Of a stretch of DNA of 64,000 bases, positions 1 to 7,564 are shown in pieces (the stretch's first letter is position 1; every line of letters starts with the position of its first letter). The stretch covers positions 62,001 through 126,000 of the forward strand of contig JADLFX010000059.1 of the NCBI GenBank assembly GCA_020849665.1. Reading direction: 5' to 3'. This DNA is from Planctomycetota bacterium (GTDB lineage Bacteria; Planctomycetota; UBA1135; UBA2386). Made by a program: the position numbers and the translations under genes. Under the pieces are notes generated by a model. That model worked only from the letters and a program-made list of their open reading frames with translations. It did no database searches and was not told the DNA's origin.

Positions 1-20
1 GCCGCTCGGGGATCCCCGCC

Positions 21-1271
21 TCAGAAGGTGTCCGCGTACCGCCGCCGGTAGGCCGCGGCCAGGAACGCGGCCAGCACCAGCACGCCAGCCGAGGCCAGGA
101 ACGGGGCCGAGGGCCCCAGCGCGTAGAACATCGCGCCGCCGACCGGCGGGCCGGTCACGCGCGCGAGGCTCGCCGCGGACTGGCTGAGGCCCAGGAACGA
201 ACCCTGCTCGGCCGCGGGCGCCGCCCGCGAGGTGAGGCCTGCGAGGCTCGGGTTGTTCAGTCCGATGCCGACCGGCAGGAACGCGCAGCCGAGCAGCACC
301 AACGCCCAGCCCGCGTCCTCGCCCAAGGCGAGCAGCGGGGCGAGGCCGACCAGCGCCAGCGAGAGCGCCAGGAACGCCGGACCGGCCACGATCAGGCGCA
401 CTTCCCCGAAGCGCGGCACGAGCCGGCGGATGAGGCCGCCCTGGATCAAGGCCGAGACCACGCCGATCGCGGCCAGGTAGCGCCCGGTGATCGGCGCCGC
501 CGCGAGGACCTGCTCCATCGTGGCCGTCTCCAGGGCCCGCGGCACGCCGAAGACCTCCGGGAACTTGGCGAGCCCGAAGAGCGTGAACATCGCCTCGAAC
601 TGCGAGAACGCGAAGAGCGCGAGGAAGTTGAGCAGCAGGAGCACTCCCATCCTGCCGTCGGCCAGCGCACGGCGCAGGTGCGAGGCGTCGAAGTGTCGCA
701 TCGCGGAGTGGCGCGCCGGTTCGGGCAGGCGGAAGAACCCGAAGGTCGCCGCCGCCAGGGAGAGCGCCGCGGCCGCGAGGCCCGGTGCGGCGGGAGAGAA
801 GCGCGTCAGCTCGCCACCCACCAGCGGCCCGACCGTGAACCCCAGGCCGAACGCGGCGCCGACGAGGCCCATGCCCTTGGCCCGGTCCTGCACCTCGGTC
901 ACATCGGCGATGTAGGCCTGGGCAGTGGCGACGTTGGCACCGAAGAACCCGGCGGCGATACGGGAGGCGAAGAGCAGGCCCAGGGAGTCCGCGAACGCGA
1001 ACACCAGGTACGAGGCCGAGGTCCCCACCAGCCCGCCGATCAGGACCGGGCGCCGGCCGACGCGGTCGGAGAGGCGCCCCCAGAACGGCGCGAAGAGGAA
1101 CTGCATGGCCGAGAACGAGGCCATCAGCAGTCCCACGCTGAGCTCGCTCGCCTGATAGGCCTTCGTGTAGATCGGCAGGAGCGGGATCACGATCCCGAAT
1201 CCCAGCAGGTCGATGAACACGGTCAGGAAGACCGCGAGGAGGGAGCCGCGTCCACCGGGCTTCGGGTTCAC
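21..1271 (-). CDS. MFS multidrug/tetracycline-type efflux transporter
   Basis: Inner-membrane proton-coupled exporter of the major facilitator superfamily, DHA1-like (TetA/MdtG relatives). The protein is about 416 aa with roughly twelve hydrophobic segments. The first helix carries VFIDLLGFGIVIPLLP, and the diagnostic loop 2-3 signature GRLSDRVGRRPVLIG lies near residues 60-75. The chosen start is the GTG at 1271, directly before the first helix. The reading frame stays open upstream, but that stretch is Arg/Pro-rich and looks like non-coding carry-over. It is transcribed away from the secreted-protein gene at 1702, across about 430 bp without a gene. Substrate cannot be inferred from sequence. 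The family call is secure, the start less so. Confidence 0.85.
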   Translation of the reverse strand: MNPKPGGRGSLLAVFLTVFIDLLGFGIVIPLLPIYTKAYQASELSVGLLMASFSAMQFLFAPFWGRLSDRVGRRPVLIGGLVGTSASYLVFAFADSLGLLFASRIAAGFFGANVATAQAYIADVTEVQDRAKGMGLVGAAFGLGFTVGPLVGGELTRFSPAAPGLAAAALSLAAATFGFFRLPEPARHSAMRHFDASHLRRALADGRMGVLLLLNFLALFAFSQFEAMFTLFGLAKFPEVFGVPRALETATMEQVLAAAPITGRYLAAIGVVSALIQGGLIRRLVPRFGEVRLIVAGPAFLALSLALVGLAPLLALGEDAGWALVLLGCAFLPVGIGLNNPSLAGLTSRAAPAAEQGSFLGLSQSAASLARVTGPPVGGAMFYALGPSAPFLASAGVLVLAAFLAAAYRRRYADTF

Positions 1272-1701
1272 GGCGCGGGTATCCGCGCTGGGACGGCGCA
1301 GCGCAAGGCGAGTCCAGGGCGGACCGGGCACCGGTTGCACGGACGTCCCGGCGCTCTGCGGCCGCGACCGTCCCCGTCGCGCGGGATGCGCGTCGCCAGC
1401 CCGTGGCGCCGGTCCGGTCGGCAACGTGTGCCCCGGGCCGGTCCGGGCCGGAGCCGGCCGTAGCGAGCCTCCGGGGCAAGGTCGGGGCGGACGCCGCCGG
1501 CGGGTCGCGGAACCGCCATGTGCGCCGGGACCGGGCCGGACGGAACCACAGGGTGGGCAGCGATCGTCTTCGTCCGTATCCGGGCGCCTGCACGGCGCCG
1601 CGGCGCGCGCTCACCTCCGCTTGCGCTGTCGCGCAAGCAAGGGTGCGTGCGACGCCGCCGCGCCAAGCTAGACTCCTGCGCCTTCCCGAATCGCCACCTC
1701 C
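1272..1701. other. Intergenic region between divergent genes
   Basis: About 430 bp separate the MFS exporter start and the first secreted-family gene. No convincing gene or RNA is visible. A TAGACT hexamer at 1669-1674 lies 27 nt before the GTG start at 1702 and is a plausible -10 element. The rest is GC-rich without strong inverted repeats that I could support. Confidence 0.4.
1669..1674 (+). promoter_or_regulatory. Candidate -10 element
   Basis: TAGACT preceded by AGC, 27 nt upstream of the GTG at 1702. The same hexamer occurs on the minus strand upstream of the gene starting at 50444. No good -35 is visible at 16-18 bp. Confidence 0.3.
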
Positions 1702-2796
1702 GTGGCCCTTCCCTGGAACTCCACGTCCAAGACTCTCTCTCTCGCTTCGTTGCTGGCCATCTCCGCCAGCGCTCTCGCTCAACAGACCTTCACCATGCCC
1801 CCGCTCCGTGAGACGGTCGAGGGCGCCTCCTCCTCCACGGCCTACGCCCCCTGGTACGGCTCCAGCGGACAGGGTCGCTACCAGTGGATCTCCGGGGAGA
1901 ACAAGGGCACGCCGATCCCGGCGATCAAGAAGTTCGAGATGCGTCGCGACGGCCTCGCCGCGACCTCCACCGGGTATGCGGCCCGCACCACCGACATGGA
2001 AGTCGTGATGGCGCACGCGGACTACGCCACCCTCACCACCACGTACGCGAACAACTACAAGAACGCGCAGTCCACGGTGGTGTTCACGCGCAAGCCGGTG
2101 AGCCTGCCCAACCACGGCCCCAACGTCGGCTCGCCCGCGCCGTGGAGCATCGCGGTGCAGTACGACACGCCCTTCGCCTACAACGGCACGGACTCGCTCC
2201 TGTTCGAGGTGTCGTGCCAGAACACCACGCCGACGGGCACCTACTCGCTCGACTGCGAGCCGGGCCTCGCCCCGGGCGGCACCGGCGCCTACGTCGACAC
2301 GGCCGGCCAGTGCACCACGCCCAACGGCGGCTTCGACATCTTCCTGGGCTCGCCCTCGATCGCCCTCACCCCGACCACCGTGACCATCCGGCCGTACGGC
2401 ACCGGCGGCCCCTCCTCCCAGCCCGGCGTCCTGGGCCTCGGCCTGGTGGACCTCAACAGCAACTTCGGCGGCGTCCTCTGCGCCAAGCTGCGCACCTCGA
2501 TGGACGTCCTGATCCCGGTGAACACCACCGCCACCGGCGCGATCGGGTCCAGCAGCGCCCCGATCCTGCTGACCTTCCCCAACCCCGGCGTCAACGCGAC
2601 GCTCTACGGCCAGTTCGCGGTGCTCGATCCGAGCCAGACCTCGCCCTTCGTCCCGGTCGCGCTTTCGGATGCCGTGCGCTACACGATCGTCCCGAACGGC
2701 GTGCAGCTGCGCACGATCTGGAACGACACCTCGGCCACGGCCGCAACCGGCACGCTGAGCTTCAGCGGGTTCTCGGTCGTCCGCTTCACCTACTGA
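1702..2796 (+). CDS. Secreted protein, lineage-specific family, copy 1
   Basis: 364 aa, function unknown. It starts at a GTG with a signal peptide of about 26 residues (hydrophobic stretch TLSLASLLAISASALA followed by QQ). No Shine-Dalgarno stands out. The mature part is rich in Thr, Ser, Gly and Asn, typical of extracellular beta-sheet proteins, and ends in RFTY. Four cysteines (contexts EVSCQN, SLDCEP, AGQCTT, GVLCAK) could form disulfides. It is the first of three tandem paralogues (also 3143 and 4430); two more distant copies are at 28713 and 47288. Blocks shared with the nearest copies include GRYQW, FTRKPVSLP, SPAPWSIAVQYD and GQFAVLDPSQ. I recognise no Pfam domain. An exported structural or adhesive role is only a guess. 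Confidence 0.8.
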   Translation: MALPWNSTSKTLSLASLLAISASALAQQTFTMPPLRETVEGASSSTAYAPWYGSSGQGRYQWISGENKGTPIPAIKKFEMRRDGLAATSTGYAARTTDMEVVMAHADYATLTTTYANNYKNAQSTVVFTRKPVSLPNHGPNVGSPAPWSIAVQYDTPFAYNGTDSLLFEVSCQNTTPTGTYSLDCEPGLAPGGTGAYVDTAGQCTTPNGGFDIFLGSPSIALTPTTVTIRPYGTGGPSSQPGVLGLGLVDLNSNFGGVLCAKLRTSMDVLIPVNTTATGAIGSSSAPILLTFPNPGVNATLYGQFAVLDPSQTSPFVPVALSDAVRYTIVPNGVQLRTIWNDTSATAATGTLSFSGFSVVRFTY

Positions 2797-3142
2797 GCGG
2801 TACACCCCCGCTCCCTGGCGTCGAGGAGCGGGGAAATCGACCGGCCCCGCTCCGCTGGGGCGCTTCCTGAAGGGGCGCCCGGCGTGGGATGGCGCCATCC
2901 TGCCGCACGCGGATGGCGGCGGCGCGGCGAGGGGCGGCGGTTCCCCGGGTGCGCCCGGGGCCGCCGTGGGGCTGCTCCCCGTGCCGGCCGTGTACCCCCT
3001 TCGCCGGTCCCCATCCCCGGGGACGGCCGGCGCGACCCTTGCGGCAGCGGGCGGGATGGAACACCCGCCCGCGGCCCCTACGTCTGAAACACTTCCTGCT
3101 TCCCGATCCGGCATGCCGGGTCCCAGTTCCACGCACTCTCTC
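2797..3142. other. Intergenic region between tandem paralogues 1 and 2
   Basis: About 346 bp. It holds a perfect 9-bp hairpin just after copy 1 (listed separately) and then GC-rich sequence with no gene that I can support. Reading frames running through it into copy 2 are Pro/Arg-rich and lack a signal peptide, so copy 2 is taken to start at the internal ATG at 3143. Confidence 0.4.
2806..2833 (+). terminator. Hairpin after secreted-family copy 1
   Basis: Perfect 9-bp stem, CCCCGCTCC at 2806-2814 pairing with GGAGCGGGG at 2825-2833 around a 10-nt loop, 10 nt after the stop codon. No T tract follows, so termination may be weak or it may serve as an mRNA 3'-end stabiliser. Confidence 0.4.
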
Positions 3143-4213
3143 ATGCGTATCCCTCTCCTCCTGTGTCTCTCCCTCGTCGCCGCCGAGGCGGCGGCCCAGC
3201 AGACCATCACCATGCCCCCGGGACGCGAGACCGTCGAAGGCGCCTCGGCTTCCACGGTGTACGCGCCGTGGTACGGCTCGAGCGGTCAGGGCCGCTACCA
3301 GTGGTTCAGCGGCCTGAACAAGGGCCTCCCCATGGCGATCCGCAAGCTCGAGATGCGGCGCGACGGGGTGGCCGCGACCTCGTCGGGGTATGTCGCCCGC
3401 ACCACGGACATGGAGATCGTGATGGCCGACACGGTGGCGAGCACGTTCAGCACCACCTACGCGTCCAACTACAAGAACGGCCAGTCCACGGTCGTGTTCA
3501 CGCGCAAGCCGGTGAGCCTGCCCAGCCACGGTCCCAACGTGGGCTCGCCCGCGCCGTGGAGCATCGCGGTGCAGTACGACGTGCCGTTCATCTACCTGGC
3601 CCAGGACGATCTGCTCGTGGAGATCTCCTGCCTGAACACCACGCCGACCGGCTCCTACTCGCTGGACTGCGAGGTCGGGTCTCCCGCGAAGACCGGTACC
3701 GCGACCTACCTGGACGTGGCAGGGAAGTGCCAGACCCCCAACGGCGCCTTCGACATCTTCTACGGCTCCCCGGCCGTGGGCTTCGCCGGCGGTCAGGTGA
3801 CCATCGGCGCCTACGCCGTGCGTGGCCCGTCGAATGCATCCGGCGTCCTGGGCATCGGTCTGGTCGACCTGAACAACAACTTCGGCGGCCTGCTCTGCGC
3901 CAAGCTGCGCACGGACCTGGCAGTAACGCTTCCGGTCACGACGGACGCCGTGGGAGGGATCGGCAGCAGCGCCAACCGGATCCTTGCCACGTTCCCGGAG
4001 CCCAACTCGAACTTCAACCTCTACGGGCAGTTCGCCGTCCTGGATCCCAGCCAGCCGACCCCGGCCCTGCCGGTGGCCCTCTCCGACTCGGTGCGCTGGT
4101 CGATCAACGCCGTCGGCGTGCCGCTGGGCACGCTCTGGAACGACACGAGTTCGGCGGCCACGACCGGCATCCTGACGAGCACGTCAGTGCCGGTGATCCG
4201 CTTCACGTACTGA
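3143..4213 (+). CDS. Secreted protein, lineage-specific family, copy 2
   Basis: 356 aa, function unknown, the closest relative of the protein at 1702. The ATG at 3143 gives a compact signal peptide (MRIPLLLCLSLVAAEAAA then QQ). The frame is open further upstream, but those residues are Pro/Arg-rich and would bury the signal peptide. The mature protein keeps all four cysteines of copy 1, the GRYQW and MRRDG blocks, DMEIVMA, FTRKPVSLP, SPAPWSIAVQYD and the C-terminal IRFTY. Divergence from copy 1 is moderate throughout, so this is an established duplication rather than a recent one. It is separated by hairpins from both neighbours, suggesting independent transcription. Confidence 0.8.
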   Translation: MRIPLLLCLSLVAAEAAAQQTITMPPGRETVEGASASTVYAPWYGSSGQGRYQWFSGLNKGLPMAIRKLEMRRDGVAATSSGYVARTTDMEIVMADTVASTFSTTYASNYKNGQSTVVFTRKPVSLPSHGPNVGSPAPWSIAVQYDVPFIYLAQDDLLVEISCLNTTPTGSYSLDCEVGSPAKTGTATYLDVAGKCQTPNGAFDIFYGSPAVGFAGGQVTIGAYAVRGPSNASGVLGIGLVDLNNNFGGLLCAKLRTDLAVTLPVTTDAVGGIGSSANRILATFPEPNSNFNLYGQFAVLDPSQPTPALPVALSDSVRWSINAVGVPLGTLWNDTSSAATTGILTSTSVPVIRFTY

Positions 4214-4348
4214 GCCGCGGTGCAGCGCCGCGGCGGCCGCACCCCGCGGCCGCGCGCCGCCTCGCGCAGCGAACCGGCCGCCCCGGCCGGCGCCGGCCTC
4301 CTGCAACCGCCGTGCTGCGGCTCCTCGCGTGAGCCGCAGAGAGAAAGT

Positions 4349-4370
4349 GCCCATCCGCCTGGGCGTTTTT
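4349..4370 (+). terminator. Rho-independent-like terminator before copy 3
   Basis: Short stem GCCCA (4349-4353) and TGGGC (4360-4364) around TCCGCC, followed by G and five T residues (4366-4370) and more pyrimidines. A T run is rare in this GC-rich DNA. It lies 136 nt past the copy 2 stop and 59 nt before the copy 3 start, so it may end copy 2 transcription or act as a leader attenuator. Confidence 0.4.
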
Positions 4371-4418
4371 CTCTTGTGCGTTCTGCTCGGGCCCCCTGTT
4401 CCGAGGACCCGGACGCAT

Positions 4419-4424
4419 AGGAGG
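4419..4424 (+). promoter_or_regulatory. Strong Shine-Dalgarno for copy 3
   Basis: AGGAGG five nucleotides before the ATG at 4430. It is the clearest ribosome binding site in the window; most other genes here lack one. Confidence 0.7.
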
Positions 4425-4429
4425 TCCTC

Positions 4430-5506
4430 ATGGATGCCGCACGCGCGTTGCTTCCGCTCCTGCTGCTCGCAACCGCGAGTTTCGCGCAGCAGACGATCAC
4501 GATTCCGCCCGGTCGCGCCACGACCGAAGGCGAGAGTGAGATCACTCCCTTCATCCCCTGGTACTCGATCGGCGGCCAGGGCCGCTACCAGTGGCTGAGC
4601 GGCGAGAACCGGGGTCCGGCGATCGCGGGGATCGCCAAGCTCGAGATGCGCCGCGACGGCAAGAGCGGCGCGGGCTTCTATCCGGCACGGACCACCGACC
4701 TGGAGGTGGTGATGGCGCACACCAACGCCGCCGCGCCCAGCACGGTGTTCGCCGACAACTACAAGGGCAAGGTCTCGACGGTGGTGCTGCCCCGCCGGAC
4801 CCTGGACCTGCCCGACCACTCCGCGAATGTGGGCATGCCTGCGCCGTGGACCGTGGTGATCCTGTTCGACGTGCCGTTCTCCTACAACGGCACCGACGAC
4901 CTGCTGGTCGAGATGTCGTGCCTGAACACGAGTCCGACAGGCGGCTACTCGCTGGATGCCGAGGACGGCGTGCCCGTGCGCTCGGCGCACCCCGACTACG
5001 TCGATCCGGCGGGCAAGTGCACGACGACGATGGGCAGCTTCGAGATCTTCGCGCCGATGACCAACTTCGGCTTCGTGAACGGCGAGGTCCGGCTGGGCCT
5101 CTTCGCCATGGGCGCCCCGGCCGGCCAGGCCGGCGTGCTCTGCCTGGGTCTCGGCGATCCGAACTCCACGTTCGACGGCCGGCTCTGCGCGCCGCTGCGC
5201 ACGAGTCTGGACGTCACCGTTCCGGTGACCAGCGCCAACACGACGGGCTGGATCGGCTCGCCGATGCACCCGCTGGTGTTGAGCTTCCCGGATCCGCAGA
5301 CCACGGTGCGGCTGCGCGCCCAGTTCGCGGTCCTGGACACCAGCCGGCAGCCGCCCATGCTGCCCGTCGCCCTCTCCGACGCAGTGACGTGGACCGTCTC
5401 CAGCAAGGGCGTCCTCCTGGCCACGGTGTGGAACGACATCAGCGCGACCGCCACCGCGGGTCAGGTCGTGACCCGCTTCGTGCCGGTGATGCGGCTCACC
5501 TACTGA
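4430..5506 (+). CDS. Secreted protein, lineage-specific family, copy 3
   Basis: 358 aa, function unknown. The start is fixed by AGGAGG at 4419-4424. The signal peptide is MDAARALLPLLLLATASFA followed by QQ. The family blocks are present but more diverged: GRYQWLSGEN, MRRDG, DLEVVMA, NYKGKVSTVV, GGYSLDAED and the final MRLTY. The second conserved Cys of copies 1 and 2 is Ala here, while a new Cys appears in VLCLGLG, so the disulfide pattern may differ. It converges on the ABC permease gene that ends at 5577. Translational signals are much stronger than for copies 1 and 2, suggesting that the paralogues differ in expression level. Confidence 0.8.
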   Translation: MDAARALLPLLLLATASFAQQTITIPPGRATTEGESEITPFIPWYSIGGQGRYQWLSGENRGPAIAGIAKLEMRRDGKSGAGFYPARTTDLEVVMAHTNAAAPSTVFADNYKGKVSTVVLPRRTLDLPDHSANVGMPAPWTVVILFDVPFSYNGTDDLLVEMSCLNTSPTGGYSLDAEDGVPVRSAHPDYVDPAGKCTTTMGSFEIFAPMTNFGFVNGEVRLGLFAMGAPAGQAGVLCLGLGDPNSTFDGRLCAPLRTSLDVTVPVTSANTTGWIGSPMHPLVLSFPDPQTTVRLRAQFAVLDTSRQPPMLPVALSDAVTWTVSSKGVLLATVWNDISATATAGQVVTRFVPVMRLTY

Positions 5507-5520
5507 GCCACCGCGACACG

Positions 5521-5570
5521 GCCCCGGGTTGGTGCTGCCACCGCAGACGGTGCCGGAGCCATCCCGGGGC
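5521..5570. terminator. Hairpin between convergent genes
   Basis: GCCCCGGG at 5521-5528 can pair with CCCGGGGC at 5563-5570, enclosing a 34-nt apical region. It sits in the 70-bp gap between converging gene ends (5506 and 5577) and could serve both strands. No T tract. Confidence 0.3.
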
Positions 5571-5576
5571 GTCCGT

Positions 5577-6605
5577 TCAGCTCCAACGGAAGATCCGGAC
5601 GGCCAGCATCAGGCACGCGGCGCCGAAGCCGAGCAGGTAGAGCAAGGGGCCAGCGATGGCCCACGGCGCCGCGCCGCCCAGCATCACGTCGCGCATGGCG
5701 TCGTTGCACTGGGTGAGCGGGAGGGCACGGATCAGCGGCTGCAGCCAGGCGGGGAAGCTGCCGTTGTCGAAGAACGATCCGCCCAGCAGCCACATCGGCA
5801 GCAGGATGAGGTTCATCCACCCGCTCACGCCTTCGGTGGTCTGGGGACGGCTCGCGATCAGGAGGCCGAGGCCACTGAACGCGACGGCTCCGGCCAGGAT
5901 CAGGGCCAGCATCGTCAGCGGCGACCCCACCACCGGCACCCCGAACACGAAGTGGCCGAAGAGCGTCAGCAGTACGGCGTCCGGGAACACGAGGACCAGC
6001 CGGCTGCACAGGAGCGCGACCAGGAACTCGCCGCGCCCCATCGGCGTGACGACGAGGCGGCGCAGGAGCCGCTTGGAGCGCATGTCGACCAGGTTGTAGC
6101 CGATGCCCCACATGCCGGCGCCGAGCAGGTTGAGGCCGATCAGCCCCGGGATCAGGAAGTCGATGTAGCGCGAGCCGGGCGCGGTCTGCTCGGTCACCTC
6201 CAGACCCCGCGGTGCGGAGTCGGGCGCGGGAGCCAGCGACCGCTCGATGTGCATGCGGGCCAGTTCGGCATCCGGACGCGTGGGGTCGAGGCGCACGACC
6301 GGCGGATCCCCGCGCAGCAACGCCGCCACGCGGCCCCGGCTCAGCATCCGCTCGGCCTCCTCGGGCGCCACCTCCCGCACGGCAAGGCGCGGATTGGCGC
6401 GCAGCGCAGCGACCCATGCCGCGCCACCCGCCGTGCGCTCCACGCCCACCTGGATCGGCTGCGGCTGGCTCTCGCGGAAGGCGAGCCCCAGGACCACGGC
6501 CATCAGGAGCGGGAAACCGTAGGTCCAGAAGATCGCCTCCGGCGTGCGCAGGAACTCGCGGAACGACGTGAGCGCGATCCGGTACACGATGCCCGGCCGC
6601 AGCAT
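5577..6605 (-). CDS. ABC-2 type transporter permease
   Basis: 342 aa membrane subunit of an ABC exporter of the ABC2_membrane_3 type. It has one N-terminal helix (about residues 20-45), a long extracytoplasmic region of about 120 residues, then five helices. The pattern SRYIDFLIPGLIGLNLLG at the second helix, GMWGIGYNLVDMRSKRLLRRLVVTPM and the late GWMNLILLPMWLLGGSFF are typical of drug or daunorubicin/Nod-type permeases. The ATG at 6605 overlaps the stop of the ATPase gene by one base (TGATG), so the two are translationally coupled. It is the last gene of a three-gene minus-strand operon. The substrate is unknown. Confidence 0.85.
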   Translation of the reverse strand: MLRPGIVYRIALTSFREFLRTPEAIFWTYGFPLLMAVVLGLAFRESQPQPIQVGVERTAGGAAWVAALRANPRLAVREVAPEEAERMLSRGRVAALLRGDPPVVRLDPTRPDAELARMHIERSLAPAPDSAPRGLEVTEQTAPGSRYIDFLIPGLIGLNLLGAGMWGIGYNLVDMRSKRLLRRLVVTPMGRGEFLVALLCSRLVLVFPDAVLLTLFGHFVFGVPVVGSPLTMLALILAGAVAFSGLGLLIASRPQTTEGVSGWMNLILLPMWLLGGSFFDNGSFPAWLQPLIRALPLTQCNDAMRDVMLGGAAPWAIAGPLLYLLGFGAACLMLAVRIFRWS

Positions 6606-7564
6606 CACGTCGTGCCCTCGTCGCGCAGGTGGCGTCCGGTGAGGTTCACGAACACGTCCTCCAGGCTCGTGTGCCGGGTCTTGAGTCCGGTCAGCTCGAC
6701 CCGTTCGCGCTGCAGCAGGTCGAGGAGCGCCGGCATGGCAACGTGGGGCAGGCTCACCGTGAGGGCGAAGGCGCCGTCGCCGCCGGAGACCTTGGTGACC
6801 GCGGGCAGACCGGCCAGGCGGGCCGCGCCGAGCCGGTCCAGGCCAGCGGCCACGACCTCGACCACGTGGGCGCCCTCGATCGAGGCCACCAGGTCGCGCG
6901 GCGTGCCCAGCGCGATCCGGCGCCCGTGGTCGATGATCGCCACGCGGTCGCAGAGCTGCTCGGCCTCCTCCATGTAATGCGTCGTGAGCAGCACCGTGCC
7001 GCCGCCGGCGCGGAACTCACGCACGACCTCCCAGAGCTGGCGCCGCGACTGCGGGTCCAGGCCCGTGGTGGGCTCGTCCAGGAAGAGCAGCTCGGGCGTG
7101 CTCACCAGCGCCGTCGCCACGGCGAGGCGCTGGAGCTGGCCGCCCGAGAGGTGCACGGAGCGCGTGTCGGCCTTCTCCTCCAGGGCCACGATCGCGATCG
7201 CCTCGGCGACACTGCGACCCGCCGGGTAGAAGGAGCGGAACAGCTCCAGGATCTCGCGCACGGTCGACTTCTCGAAGAAGCGCGTCTCCTGCAGCGACAC
7301 ACCGATCCGCCGGCGCAGTTCCAGCGCCTCGGCGCGCACCGAGTAGCGCCGGCCCAGCACCAGGACCTCGCCTGCCGTGGGCGTCTGCAACCCCTCGCAG
7401 ATCTCGACGGTCGTGGTCTTGCCCGCGCCGTTGGGCCCCAGGAGGCCGAACACCTCGCCGCGCCGCACGTCGAGGTCCAGGCCATCCACGGCCCGGGTCA
7501 CCAGCGCGCCACGCCGGAACTCCTTGCGCAGGCCGCGCAGCTCGATCGCCAGCGCATCGTTCAT
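6605..7564 (-). CDS. ABC transporter ATP-binding protein
   Basis: 319 aa ATPase partner of the downstream permease. Walker A is GPNGAGKTTT (about residues 39-48), the signature is LSGGQLQRLAVA, Walker B is LLFLDEPTTGLDP, and the switch His is in LLTTHYMEEAEQLCDR. The 75-residue C-terminal extension ends in SLEDVFVNLTGR, the usual ending of CcmA/DrrA/NatA-like exporters. The start ATG at 7564 overlaps the stop of the upstream aldolase/dehydrogenase gene by four bases (ATGA). The frame is open upstream, but that stretch is only the antisense of the dehydrogenase. It acts at the inner membrane and powers the export done by the permease. Confidence 0.9.
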   Translation of the reverse strand: MNDALAIELRGLRKEFRRGALVTRAVDGLDLDVRRGEVFGLLGPNGAGKTTTVEICEGLQTPTAGEVLVLGRRYSVRAEALELRRRIGVSLQETRFFEKSTVREILELFRSFYPAGRSVAEAIAIVALEEKADTRSVHLSGGQLQRLAVATALVSTPELLFLDEPTTGLDPQSRRQLWEVVREFRAGGGTVLLTTHYMEEAEQLCDRVAIIDHGRRIALGTPRDLVASIEGAHVVEVVAAGLDRLGAARLAGLPAVTKVSGGDGAFALTVSLPHVAMPALLDLLQRERVELTGLKTRHTSLEDVFVNLTGRHLRDEGTT